Positions 27,125 through 36,370 of a DNA stretch of 64,000 nucleotides are shown in pieces (the stretch's first letter is position 1; every line of letters begins with the position of its first letter). This stretch comes from Anaerolineales bacterium (GTDB lineage Bacteria; Chloroflexota; Anaerolineae; Anaerolineales; Villigracilaceae), in NCBI GenBank assembly GCA_015075725.1, contig JABTTV010000001.1, forward strand, positions 1,364,001 to 1,428,000, given 5' to 3'. The notes beneath the pieces were generated by a model, which was given only the letters and a program-made list of their open reading frames with translations, was not told the origin of the DNA and made no database searches. The position numbers and the translations under genes are program-made.

Positions 27125-28111
27125 TCAAACGATGGAGGAAACAATCGACATGTTCAAGCCGCCTTTGAGCAAATTGCCGTGCTCATCCAGAGGCAAATTA
27201 AACCCGACCGGCTCAACAAAATCCTCGAAAGCCACGGGTAGGTCGTTTTTCCAGAGATCCGCAACATCTTCATGCTTGCGAATGCGATAATAGAAATCGC
27301 CTTGAGTGGGGGATCTGTAATCGCCATAACGCTTATCCCCGCGCACCTTTGCCTTCGTACCCAAACTGTCGGTGATGATATCCGCGCTGACCGGCAGGAC
27401 AGGGATGGCGCGTTGCAACGGCATGTCGGAGTTTCGCCAGCGTTCGAGCATCTCCGCCTCACCGCCGCCGCTCGAATCGACGATGTTATGGTCCCGGCTG
27501 TCTATTTTCCACGGACCCAGTGTCTTCCAGAGGTCGGTGCGCGTCAGCGACGCGATTCCCGCGCCAATAATACCATCCTCCCTCCAGCCGTACGTCCGGA
27601 TCGGATAGCCTCGTGTGGAGGATAATTTTTTAGGGAAGCGGAATCCCGTCTTATGGCGTCGGGCTTCGTCCCATACTTCCTTGAGTCCCGCCCGGTCGAG
27701 CCGTTGCCTTCCCCAAATGCGCCGAACCGTCTCTCTCCGCTGGAAGTTCAGGCTCACGCTCCCGATCCAGTGATTCCCCAGCAATACTTCGACACAATCC
27801 TTCATCCAATCGCCTTCGACCACGAACTGCATGTCGTCGGGCCACAACAATATCGCCTCGCCCTTCGCGCGCGAAACGATCTCGTTCATCGCACCTACGT
27901 GGGTTGATTTCATGAAGATGAGATCGTCTACCCAGCCCAAACTTTTGAGATAGTCCGCCAATCCGCTCTCTGTAGAGAGGTTATCCAGCACGATCCATTG
28001 AATGTTCGGATATTGGATACAGCATCTCATGGACTCGAGCGTGGCGCGTAAATAGTGAAGTCGATTCCAACTCAAGACGCCGATGGTCAGCAGGGGCAGG
28101 TCGTTCGTCAT
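27125..28111 (-). CDS. Glycosyltransferase family 2
   Basis: The 328-residue protein begins LLTIGVLSWNRLHYLRATLES, has WIVLDNLSTES and ILLWPDDMQFVVEGDWM, where the DD takes the place of DxD near residue 95. The N-terminal two-thirds is a GT-A fold. It overlaps the downstream... neighbour at 28108 by 4 bases, so it is coupled to a methyltransferase-like gene transcribed just before it. The metal-binding motif is not canonical, so the activity is less certain than the fold. Confidence 0.72.
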   Translation of the reverse strand: MTNDLPLLTIGVLSWNRLHYLRATLESMRCCIQYPNIQWIVLDNLSTESGLADYLKSLGWVDDLIFMKSTHVGAMNEIVSRAKGEAILLWPDDMQFVVEGDWMKDCVEVLLGNHWIGSVSLNFQRRETVRRIWGRQRLDRAGLKEVWDEARRHKTGFRFPKKLSSTRGYPIRTYGWREDGIIGAGIASLTRTDLWKTLGPWKIDSRDHNIVDSSGGGEAEMLERWRNSDMPLQRAIPVLPVSADIITDSLGTKAKVRGDKRYGDYRSPTQGDFYYRIRKHEDVADLWKNDLPVAFEDFVEPVGFNLPLDEHGNLLKGGLNMSIVSSIV

Positions 28112-28755
28112 TGCGGCAAAATCCTGATGATGTCGTCTTCGGTATAAATCTTCACGTTTTTGCGAAGCGAAAAGACGAAGGCTTCCAGTTCATTCATTGT
28201 CGGGTAATCCTCGGATTTCCCAAAGGCGCGCGCGTCGTCTATCATAATGACGTGACGCAGGTCTTCGGCGCGCAGGATGTGACTCAGTTCCTCCATGATG
28301 GGTGTGCTTTTCTTCCCCCGCGCCGTTTCATCCGCGGACCAATGCCCGTCCAACCAGAAAAGCGCCGGACGGTCAACCTCTCTCATCAAGTTACCGATCA
28401 CATCGCCGCTGTCGCCCTGCAAGATTGTCACATTCCTTTGCCCGCGGAAGTATCTTCGCGCCCGCCTGGCGAACCTTTCGCTCAGTTCGATGGAATAGAC
28501 CCTCTCAAAGGATTCGCGCAGAGCCTCGACCATCTCGCCCATGTATGTCCCGGTCTCGATCAGGATGAGCAGGTTGTATTCCTTTGCGTATCGCTTCAAT
28601 ATTTCCTGCTTCATGAGGTGCGGAAGCGGCAGGAAGCGCGGCTTCTGTTCACGCCACCAGGACAATTGCTCCTCCTGGCGTCTTCGATCGAGCCGACGCT
28701 GAAGCGGTGGAATCCAATAGGCGTGCGTCTGTAATGTTTGCATGATTCTTTGCAT
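28108..28755 (-). CDS. Small methyltransferase-like protein
   Basis: The 215-residue protein contains LLILIETGTYMGEMVEALRESFERVYSIELS, which reads as a class I methyltransferase motif I and II, then NVTILQGDSGDVIGNLM and LFWLDGHWSADET. The C-terminus has a VIMIDDARAFG stretch. The combination resembles uncharacterised small SAM-binding proteins found in glycan loci. The first 45 residues are basic and probably lie outside the core fold. Function as a sugar methyltransferase is inferred. Confidence 0.65.
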   Translation of the reverse strand: MQRIMQTLQTHAYWIPPLQRRLDRRRQEEQLSWWREQKPRFLPLPHLMKQEILKRYAKEYNLLILIETGTYMGEMVEALRESFERVYSIELSERFARRARRYFRGQRNVTILQGDSGDVIGNLMREVDRPALFWLDGHWSADETARGKKSTPIMEELSHILRAEDLRHVIMIDDARAFGKSEDYPTMNELEAFVFSLRKNVKIYTEDDIIRILPQ

Positions 28756-28773
28756 CGTTCTCTCGTAAATCCT

Positions 28774-30183
28774 TTACATGCGGCTCTTGATCATCTGGAC
28801 GAGGCGTTCCCCCGCCCGGCCGTCCAATTCGCCGCATTCGGATGCGGCGTACTCATGACGCGCCTCGCGCTCCAATGCCCGGTCTGCAAGATACACGTTG
28901 ACATATTTGATCAGATCGTCCTCGTTCTTTGCGATCCGCGAGGCGGCAAGGCGCAGCGTTCTCCGGTTGTGAGTCTGGCGTTGTAAAAATGCGGATGTCA
29001 TGTGGAAGCGGTGTCCGTAGGTGTAAACGTCGTACCCCAAATGGATCACGGGCAGATTGCAGATCGCCGCCTCGAGGCTGATGGTGGAAAAGTAGTTGAT
29101 CATCACATCGCTGTAATGTAGGAGATACGCCAGTTCATCCGGTCCCTCGTCAAAGTTCAAGTCTTCGAGCATTTCGCTCCGGCGGTCGCCCGCCGCTTCG
29201 ATGGAGCCTGGGTTGGAGAGATATACGCCCTCCCTGCGGAAGAGTTCCTCCAGCACCTGCCAGCCCGGCGACTCCAACAACTTGCCGTGTGGATACGGGC
29301 GCACGACGAAATTGAACGGCTCGGAGCAGACGCGCGACTTTTGCTCGACGAACAATTTGTAGATCTCGAAATAGCGCGTAATATTCACGCCGCCAGCGAA
29401 GAAGATCGTCTTCCGCTTCGGGTCGAGACCAATGGATTTCAGGAACTCGTCCCTGCCGATGGGGAGCGGTTGAATGAATCTATCGTACTGCAACGGTCCT
29501 GTGATCTCGATGCGGTTTGCCGGGATGCCGTGCAAACGGATCGCCTCATCCGCCATTTGCTGACTCCAGACGGCGAGACACGTCGGCGTGTATCCGCGAT
29601 ACCCCATGTTGACGATATTGTCGTAATTGGTAATGCTGGCAAAAACAGGAAGATTCTGTTTTTGTCCCTCTCGGGCAAAATTCCCCGCATGACCAAAACC
29701 ATAATTTCCGATGCCGGGGGTCAACACACATTTCAATCCACTCTCGCGGATGTCCTTTTCATGGAATCGCGGCTGGTAGAAGGTCGACTCCAGCCAGAGC
29801 AACAGGTTTCCCATTCCCGGTGTGTGCCGCAGGATGTCGGTGAAGAAGATGTACGACCCCACCTGCGAAGCGGGCGAGTCATACAGGGTGCTTTCCACTT
29901 CCTCGCGGAAGCGCAGGTCGGTCGTCTCGGTGATGATAACGAAGCGGCGCAGTTTCTTCATCGTGCGTAACAGCCTGCGCGCCTGATCGTATTTGTCGTA
30001 CTCCTCCACGCGCAGTTCGCGGTACTGTTCCGGGTCGAATTCAAAGGATCGAAAATACTGCGACCACATAAAATAGACGGGTATGAATCCGTTGTTTGCA
30101 AGCCGCGCCCGAAAAGACGGCTGATGCAATACGCGGGTCGCCATCTTTCCGCCGAGGGGAATACCGATTTTGATATCGTTCAT
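28774..30183 (-). CDS. GT-B fold surface-carbohydrate biosynthesis protein
   Basis: The 469-residue protein has features of the CDP-glycerol glycerophosphotransferase/surface carbohydrate group: IEITGPLQYDRFIQPL, FNFVVRPYPHGKLLES (the HPH-like site reduced to RPYPHG) and INYFSTISLEAAICNLPVIHLG near the C-terminus. Related but not close proteins are encoded at 44691-46067 and 51652-53043. It would be a cytosolic or peripheral transferase. It follows the transketolase gene by 3 bases. The donor could be a CMP- or CDP-activated compound by analogy; no motif proves this. Confidence 0.62.
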   Translation of the reverse strand: MNDIKIGIPLGGKMATRVLHQPSFRARLANNGFIPVYFMWSQYFRSFEFDPEQYRELRVEEYDKYDQARRLLRTMKKLRRFVIITETTDLRFREEVESTLYDSPASQVGSYIFFTDILRHTPGMGNLLLWLESTFYQPRFHEKDIRESGLKCVLTPGIGNYGFGHAGNFAREGQKQNLPVFASITNYDNIVNMGYRGYTPTCLAVWSQQMADEAIRLHGIPANRIEITGPLQYDRFIQPLPIGRDEFLKSIGLDPKRKTIFFAGGVNITRYFEIYKLFVEQKSRVCSEPFNFVVRPYPHGKLLESPGWQVLEELFRREGVYLSNPGSIEAAGDRRSEMLEDLNFDEGPDELAYLLHYSDVMINYFSTISLEAAICNLPVIHLGYDVYTYGHRFHMTSAFLQRQTHNRRTLRLAASRIAKNEDDLIKYVNVYLADRALEREARHEYAASECGELDGRAGERLVQMIKSRM

Positions 30184-30186
30184 TTT

Positions 30187-32163
30187 TTATCCACAATACT
30201 TCATCACACGCTTGGACAACGACAACCCATCCAGCTCATGGAACGCAAGCGCCTGCTGTGGCGTACCGCAGGCGGGATAGCCTTCCACAGCGAACTTGAT
30301 CATCTGCTTGCCGTTGAGCAAGCTATGTTCACTGCACACAGTAAGAATGTTATCCATCAAACCGCCAGCGGGGTGATGATCTTCGAGCATGAAGATGGTG
30401 GAATACGACTTGAGGACTTCGGTCAGCCACTTCACATCCACACGATTGAGCCAGGGCATATTGATGATGTTCAAGCCGAATCCGCGCTCGGCAAGGAGTT
30501 CACTGGCGAGGAGCGCTTCGTGCAACATGACGGGACCGTAGGCAAACATGACCGCATCTTTCCCTGCTGTGAGTTGACAGCCCACCCCTGGCTTGAACTC
30601 ATACCCAGCCGGGAGCGTAATACGGCGTGGACTTGGCCCAATGATGAGGCGCAGAGCAATCACATCATCGGTCTTGTTCACGGCGTAATCCATCGCCATG
30701 CGAGTCTCTTCAGCACTGCAAGGTTGCAGGATGGTGCAATTCGGCAAGGCAGAGAAGAGCGAAATATCGCGCAGGGATTGGTGAGACTTGCCCGGACCAG
30801 CAGGAATCAAGCCCGCATAGTGCAAGGCATAAATGATCTTGGACTTTTCTCCCGCAGCATTATAAATCTGCTCATTGGCACGCGAAGCGAGGAAACTGGC
30901 AAAAGAATTGACAACTGGTAACAGTCCCTGACGAGCAAGTCCCGCAGCCATCGAAACCATATCCTGTTCGGCAATACCGTTTTCGATAAAGCGATCTGGG
31001 TAGGTATTTTCAAAATCGCGGACTTTGCAATCAGAAGAAAGGTCAGCATCGAGGACGATGATGTCTTTGCGTTTGGCTGCGAGTTCCACCAAGGCTTGAC
31101 CGTATGCACGCGAAACATATTCATCAGTTGGCTTCACAGAGAGATGATCCAAAGCAGCCTGGCTGAGAGGTTCACCTTCCAACATGGACGGGCTTGCGGT
31201 TTTCACTTCCGGCTCAACGGGAGACAAATGCAACGGGTCGAGCGACACAGCCGCGAGGTCCGCATTGATGCGCTGAATCAGTTCAGAATAACCTGCCTCA
31301 AAGGCAGCATCATCCGGCGCGCCCGAATGCCAGGGATAAAGTCCTTTTCCAATTTCAAGCGCGGCAGGATGCTCCATGAACGAGATACCGCGACCTTTGA
31401 TGGTGTCAGCAATGATAATCTGCGGCTTGCCCTTAACCTGCCTGGCTTCGGCAAGCGCCTTTTCGATGGAACGAAAATCATGCCCGTCGATGCAAATGAC
31501 ATGCCAACCGAAGGCAGTAAATTTTTCGACAAGATTGCGCAGGTCGATGATCTCGGCAACGGGCTTATCAGATTGCACCTTGTTGTCATCCACGATGACG
31601 GTGAGGTTATCGACCTTGTGATGCGCAGTAACATGCAAGGCTTCGTAGTTCTGCCCTTCCTGCAATTCGCCATCGCCGGTCATCACAAAGACATGCCCGC
31701 CATGGTTGTTGTACTTCTTCGCCCACGCCATGCCGCGCCCCTTCGAGATGCCCATGCCGAGCGAACCCGAGTTGGCTTCCATGCCGCGATTGCTGATATC
31801 GGGATGACCATTCAACCCATTGAGGCGGCGCAGTGACATGAGCATGGCATCGGGAATTTCACCAAGCGAATGCAGCACGGCATACAAGCCCGGCACATCA
31901 TGTCCCTTCGATGAAAAATAAATATCGCGGTCGGGACTGTCGAAGCCAACCTTGATGGTGTTCATCTCTTCATAATACATCCACACCACAATATCCATTG
32001 CGCTGAAGCTCGAGCCGAGATGCCCCGACCCCGCGCGCTTCACTTCGGTGAGCGTGTTGGCGCGGCACATATCCGCGATGACCTGAAGTTTCTTGTATTT
32101 GTCGGCGGATGAATTGCGAACGCGCTTAAATTCTTCCACGGGGATCAGCTTTAGTTCGACCAT
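30187..32163 (-). CDS. Transketolase-like ThDP enzyme, both halves in one chain
   Basis: The 658-residue protein has all main transketolase landmarks: an N-terminal GSGHLGSSFSAMD histidine, FVMTGDGELQEGQ with VDDNKVQ for ThDP and Mg2+ binding, FIENGIAEQDMVSMAAG with the catalytic glutamate of the Pyr domain, and GKSHQSLRDISLF. Length equals housekeeping transketolase. It moves a two-carbon ketol unit between sugar phosphates. In a polysaccharide locus, overlapping an SGNH-like gene by 13 bases, it more probably supplies or builds an unusual sugar than serves central metabolism, but this is inference. Confidence 0.82.
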   Translation of the reverse strand: MVELKLIPVEEFKRVRNSSADKYKKLQVIADMCRANTLTEVKRAGSGHLGSSFSAMDIVVWMYYEEMNTIKVGFDSPDRDIYFSSKGHDVPGLYAVLHSLGEIPDAMLMSLRRLNGLNGHPDISNRGMEANSGSLGMGISKGRGMAWAKKYNNHGGHVFVMTGDGELQEGQNYEALHVTAHHKVDNLTVIVDDNKVQSDKPVAEIIDLRNLVEKFTAFGWHVICIDGHDFRSIEKALAEARQVKGKPQIIIADTIKGRGISFMEHPAALEIGKGLYPWHSGAPDDAAFEAGYSELIQRINADLAAVSLDPLHLSPVEPEVKTASPSMLEGEPLSQAALDHLSVKPTDEYVSRAYGQALVELAAKRKDIIVLDADLSSDCKVRDFENTYPDRFIENGIAEQDMVSMAAGLARQGLLPVVNSFASFLASRANEQIYNAAGEKSKIIYALHYAGLIPAGPGKSHQSLRDISLFSALPNCTILQPCSAEETRMAMDYAVNKTDDVIALRLIIGPSPRRITLPAGYEFKPGVGCQLTAGKDAVMFAYGPVMLHEALLASELLAERGFGLNIINMPWLNRVDVKWLTEVLKSYSTIFMLEDHHPAGGLMDNILTVCSEHSLLNGKQMIKFAVEGYPACGTPQQALAFHELDGLSLSKRVMKYCG

Positions 32164-33134
32164 GTTTCCTCGTTGTTAACTTTCATAACTCCTTCGATTT
32201 CATTTACGAGTGCCTGCGCTACCATCATCCGCCCGGTTTGGTTCAAATGTTCGGTGAGTTCGTCAGCATGAAAAAAGTGATCAGATATTAAATACTCTTG
32301 AAGATTCAAGAAGCAAACCCGATCTTTTCCTAACCAGGGATAAATATAGTCCTGCACGACTTTTGCATTGGCGCGGACGATATCCATAAACCCTTGACCA
32401 ACATGTCTTGTTCCGCCCTCATAATTGATCGGAGTAATATACAATAATGCGCGGATATTCAGTTCGCTCAGCAAGTCAAGCGTTTTGCCGAGATACTCCA
32501 GCCTGCGGTGATTGTGCTGCAGCATGTTGAGATAATGGAGGATATAGATCTGCTTTCTGCGGTAAAACTTCCCTTGCAGGTCGGTCGGGATATTTTTGAT
32601 AATGTCGAGGAACTGACCGAGACATTTCAATTCCGTGAACGGGAGGTCAAGCGCAAGATTGCGCTCTGTTTCTGAATATGTCAGCGCATCGGCATTGCCG
32701 CGAATGGCGGGGATTCTTTTGGTTTGCGGATATGCTCCCAACGCTTGAATCTCTTCCTCGAATTGCCACGCCGGGTTCAAGTCCCATTGAGGCGAGAAGC
32801 ATCTCATATTGACGGGTAGGATGACAAGTCCCGGTTTGTTCCGCATGGACCGAAGTACTTCCAGCAGATGAAAGTAAAGTCGGAAATGATATGCGGCCTG
32901 CGCGATACAAAGCAGCTTTTTTTCACCTGAAAGTCCATCGGCAACCATGCGGTCAAGAGTCCGCTTATCCGTGTCGTGCCACGAGATGCGCTCCACCACC
33001 GAATCGCCAAGATAAAGGATGTCCGAACCCGCCGTCCATCGAGAATCGTAATCTGCCGCCAGTTGTGCGAGGGCGGGATAAGGCTTGGGGATTTTCATCC
33101 ACACGGATGAGAGAATTTCTTGAAAGGTCTTCAT
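32151..33134 (-). CDS. SGNH hydrolase-like protein
   Basis: I do not recognise a named family. The 327-residue protein has ILYLGDSVVERI near residue 40, matching the GDS block I of SGNH hydrolases, and HADELTEHLNQTGRMM near residue 300, matching the DxxH block V. The interior has LVILPVNMRCFSP and ALLYITPINYEGG strands of a flavodoxin-like fold. There is no signal peptide, so it would act in the cytosol. A role in adding or removing an acyl group on a sugar is possible. It overlaps the transketolase gene by 13 bases. Confidence 0.55.
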   Translation of the reverse strand: MKTFQEILSSVWMKIPKPYPALAQLAADYDSRWTAGSDILYLGDSVVERISWHDTDKRTLDRMVADGLSGEKKLLCIAQAAYHFRLYFHLLEVLRSMRNKPGLVILPVNMRCFSPQWDLNPAWQFEEEIQALGAYPQTKRIPAIRGNADALTYSETERNLALDLPFTELKCLGQFLDIIKNIPTDLQGKFYRRKQIYILHYLNMLQHNHRRLEYLGKTLDLLSELNIRALLYITPINYEGGTRHVGQGFMDIVRANAKVVQDYIYPWLGKDRVCFLNLQEYLISDHFFHADELTEHLNQTGRMMVAQALVNEIEGVMKVNNEETWSN

Positions 33135-33159
33135 AAATCGATTGTCAGATTAACCTGCC

Positions 33160-34026
33160 TTATAGTTTTCTTGCGCGAATCAAACCCGGGCGGCGGAAAA
33201 TGATCTTCGAAGATTCTTCGAAATATCCCGCTACTACATCGTCATCCAAATTATAGAGGTATGGGGTCTGCATATCCTCGAAATGAAGGTCCTTCTCGAT
33301 CTCTTCAGGTGTATACCCTTTTTCCTCAGCCAGCCTCTTTAACGCAGTGAGGGTCCGGTTACCTTCGGTACCTTCGAGCAGGTCGCGCAGACTGACGCTC
33401 TTATCGAAGCCCCAGCGTTTGCCGATTTTTGCGGTGATGTCTGCTGCCTCTTCCATGGGAAGTCCCAGCGTATACTCACGAATATCCTTGATGATCTGCG
33501 AAGTGGAATTCTGGTTAAAATACGAAATCGCGATTAACCCACCAGGCACAGTTAGTTTTTGAAGGTCAGCTGCCGCGCGGGCTGGATTTTCCACATGCAT
33601 CAACGCCCATCCCATGTAAACCACATCAAATTTCTTATCACCAAAATGGTTTGATATCTCGGTAATATCAATACCCGGCGCAAGGGTAAGGTTCTTCGCC
33701 TCAGGTTTGGAAAGCCGGTACCGCCACCGATTCCAACCTTTCAAATTTTCAGGAACGGCATTCTGGTTTTCGACATGCTGTTTCAAAAGATTCGGACCTT
33801 CCACCGATCCATCATGCGCCCAAACCTTTGCGCCAAGTTCCAGCGCAGCATACGTCTTTGAACCCATGCCGCAGCACACATCCAACACACGCTTGCCGCG
33901 GATGTTATACGTGCCGATCAAATCGTATAGCTTTTCAAAACGTCCCACGCTCCAATCCGAAGTATCGCGGCGAACACCCCAAATCACATCATATAAATTT
34001 CTAGATTCAGATTCTATTGGAGTCAT
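33160..34026 (-). CDS. Class I SAM-dependent methyltransferase
   Basis: The 288-residue protein has RVLDVCCGMGSKTYAALELGAKVWAHDGS (motifs I-II, near residue 42), FDVVYMGWALMHVENP and LTVPGGLIAISYFNQ. The insert after motif II is long and may hold the substrate pocket. It sits between the SGNH-like gene and the cytidylyltransferase, so it may modify the sugar made by the transketolase/aldehyde dehydrogenase group. Substrate unknown. Confidence 0.76.
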   Translation of the reverse strand: MTPIESESRNLYDVIWGVRRDTSDWSVGRFEKLYDLIGTYNIRGKRVLDVCCGMGSKTYAALELGAKVWAHDGSVEGPNLLKQHVENQNAVPENLKGWNRWRYRLSKPEAKNLTLAPGIDITEISNHFGDKKFDVVYMGWALMHVENPARAAADLQKLTVPGGLIAISYFNQNSTSQIIKDIREYTLGLPMEEAADITAKIGKRWGFDKSVSLRDLLEGTEGNRTLTALKRLAEEKGYTPEEIEKDLHFEDMQTPYLYNLDDDVVAGYFEESSKIIFRRPGLIRARKL

Positions 34027-34092
34027 TCGTGGTTTCTCTTTCTATCCATTCCAGATGCTGCGCCTCATTCCGCGCTTGTGCTTGATCCTTCT

Positions 34093-34842
34093 TTATGAAA
34101 TTTTTTCTACCCTTGGCAGTTGCGCCTCGCCGCTTGCAACGAGACGTTCCGCCAAATCCCAATCGTAGGGATGATTCACATCAAAGCCTTCATAGCCTTC
34201 CGAAACAAACGGCATGACCACTTCGCCCGCGATGGTTCGCCCATCGAAGGCCACACGCGACCAGGCAATTTCAAGGCTGGCATTCTGCGAATAGACCTCG
34301 GGCAAGCTTTGATAGGGCGTGCTGTGCCAGGGCTGTTCCTTCGGTCCGAACGGCAGCAATGGCATCATGCGCTTGCCGCGAATCACCCACATCTTGCCAG
34401 GGTGCTCTTTTACTTTTTCCACAGCGCGGAGCGAGTCTACACCTTCTTCGGCTTTGAACGCATTCCATGCTCGTTGAATGGTGCTCGGCAAACGAAAGGG
34501 GCTGGTTGGGCGCAGAATGCTGAAACAATCATATTCGCGTCCCATCTCTTTCAGTTTGTGAAGCGTAAAGTCCAGCCATTCGATGTCGAGCGCAAGGTCG
34601 CCTGCAATTTCAGCCGGACGCAGGAAGGGAACTTCCGCGCCATACGAACGGGCGATCTCAGCGTACTCTTCCGAGTCGGTTGAGACGAGAATATCGGCAA
34701 AGATTCCGCTTTGCTTGGCGGCACAGATCGTGTACGCGATCAGCGGATGCCCCGCCAGCGGGCGGATGTTTTTTCCCTGCACGCGTTTTGAACCGGCGCG
34801 GGCGGGAATCAAAGCAATGATGGAAGGATTCTCTTTGCTCAT
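34093..34842 (-). CDS. Acylneuraminate cytidylyltransferase family protein
   Basis: The 249-residue protein begins IIALIPARAGSKRVQGKNIRPL, the CTP-binding signature of NeuA/PseF/LegF enzymes, and has ILRPTSPFRLPSTIQ and FDVNHPYDWDLAE. It would join a ulosonic-type acid to CMP. It overlaps the aldehyde dehydrogenase gene by 4 bases, unlike the two other cytidylyltransferases (47060, 48754), which sit with neuB and neuC. Its own sugar is therefore probably different. Some members of this family act on sugars other than sialic acids. Confidence 0.8.
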   Translation of the reverse strand: MSKENPSIIALIPARAGSKRVQGKNIRPLAGHPLIAYTICAAKQSGIFADILVSTDSEEYAEIARSYGAEVPFLRPAEIAGDLALDIEWLDFTLHKLKEMGREYDCFSILRPTSPFRLPSTIQRAWNAFKAEEGVDSLRAVEKVKEHPGKMWVIRGKRMMPLLPFGPKEQPWHSTPYQSLPEVYSQNASLEIAWSRVAFDGRTIAGEVVMPFVSEGYEGFDVNHPYDWDLAERLVASGEAQLPRVEKIS

Positions 34843-36299
34843 ACCTGCGTCGGGTCGATGTTGATATACACGTCCTTCAATTCCGAATAAATGTTGAGCG
34901 CTTCCGTACCGGGTTCACGTGAACCATTGCCCGAAAGTTTGCGTCCGCCGAAGGGCATGTGCGGCTCGGAGCCGTACGTCCCTGCATTGACCACCGCCAC
35001 GCCTGTCTGCACTTTGTCATAAAACCGCGTGGCGCGATGAATGCTCCTGGTATGGATGCTGGCGCTCAAACCATACGGCGTATCGTTTGCCATTTGAAGC
35101 GCGTACTCAAAATCTTTCGCCTTGAATAACAACGCCACAGGGCCAAATAACTCACATTCCGAAATTTCATCGTGCGGATCAACATTCTCAATCAGAGTCG
35201 GCGCCATGTAATAGCCGTCTTTATGTTCGGCATCGGTCATACGTTCGCCGCCGCACAGAATGGTCGCGCCGTTCTCCTTTGCCTTTTGCACGGCAGCCAC
35301 CATGCTGAGCAATTGTCCTTCATTGATGACAGGACCAAAATCGCAATCATCTGCCGTGCCGATTTTCAACTTCTTCGTTTTTTCCACGAGCATATCGCGG
35401 AACTTCTCATACACAGACTCAAAAACAATAATCCGGCTGGTGGATGCGCAGCGCTGTCCTGCATTGCTGAAGGCTGAGAGCAGCACCCACTTGGCGGCGT
35501 TCTCCAAGTCGGCGTCGTCACACACTACGAGAGGATTCTTCCCACCCAGTTCCAGCGAGATGCGCGCGAAGCGTTCCCCCGCTGAACGGTTGATGATGCG
35601 CCCCACCTCGGTCGAACCGGTAAAACTGATCACGCCCACATCCTGATGCGCAACCAACGGAGCACCCGCCTCTTTGCCAAATCCCTGCATGATGCTTAGC
35701 ACGCCATCAGGCAAACCCGCTTCCTTTGCGATCTGACCAAAGATCCATGCCGTGGCTGGCGTATCTTCGGCAGCTTTCAAAATGGCGGCATTACCGCAGA
35801 TGAGCGCAGGGAAAACCTTCCACGCCACATTCGCGATTGGCGTGTTCGCGGCGATGATGAGTCCTGCCACTCCGATGGGTTGACGAATCGTCATTGCATA
35901 TTTATTCGCCGTGCCGCTCGTGGTGGTGCGACCATACAAACGCTGACCTTCGCTGGCATAGAACAACCCGCATTGGATCGCTCCGCCCGTTTCGCCCAAC
36001 GCCTCTTTCATGGACTTTCCAGTTTCTGCAGCGACAATGGCAGCGATCTCACCCTGACGGTTTTGCATCCCCACAACGATCTTGTGTAGAATCATACCCC
36101 GCTGCACCGCAGGTGTATCCGCCCAAGTTGGCTGAGCTTTCTTCGCCAGTTCAATGGCTTGTTGAATATCCGCTTGCCGTGAACGCGCCACCTTGAAGAG
36201 GGCCTGTCCGTTCGCGGGGTTGATTTTCTCGAACCACTCATTCAATTGAGTAGGTTGTTCTTGGGTGCCAATCCAGTTGGGGATTTGTTTAAGTATCAT
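34839..36299 (-). CDS. NAD(P)-dependent aldehyde dehydrogenase
   Basis: The 486-residue protein is a full-length ALDH: KVFPALICGNAAILKAAEDTPA in the cofactor region, ISFTGSTEVG, the general base Glu250 (LELGGKNPLVV) and the nucleophile Cys284 (NAGQRCAS). It resembles succinate-semialdehyde dehydrogenase-type enzymes. Its place in tight overlap with a cytidylyltransferase suggests oxidation of an aldehyde sugar or precursor to an acid, which could then be CMP-activated. That link is inferred; the aldehyde is unknown. Confidence 0.85.
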   Translation of the reverse strand: MILKQIPNWIGTQEQPTQLNEWFEKINPANGQALFKVARSRQADIQQAIELAKKAQPTWADTPAVQRGMILHKIVVGMQNRQGEIAAIVAAETGKSMKEALGETGGAIQCGLFYASEGQRLYGRTTTSGTANKYAMTIRQPIGVAGLIIAANTPIANVAWKVFPALICGNAAILKAAEDTPATAWIFGQIAKEAGLPDGVLSIMQGFGKEAGAPLVAHQDVGVISFTGSTEVGRIINRSAGERFARISLELGGKNPLVVCDDADLENAAKWVLLSAFSNAGQRCASTSRIIVFESVYEKFRDMLVEKTKKLKIGTADDCDFGPVINEGQLLSMVAAVQKAKENGATILCGGERMTDAEHKDGYYMAPTLIENVDPHDEISECELFGPVALLFKAKDFEYALQMANDTPYGLSASIHTRSIHRATRFYDKVQTGVAVVNAGTYGSEPHMPFGGRKLSGNGSREPGTEALNIYSELKDVYINIDPTQV

Positions 36300-36370
36300 A
36301 TTATCACTTCAAAGAATGGATCTACATTGCAAAACACTTTTTGGAACATAAATTCCATTCTATTTTACAC

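Noticed and set aside
30187..32163. Housekeeping transketolase that happens to lie here.
   Set aside because: Not fully excluded, but overlap with the SGNH-like gene and the surrounding sugar genes make a dedicated role more likely.
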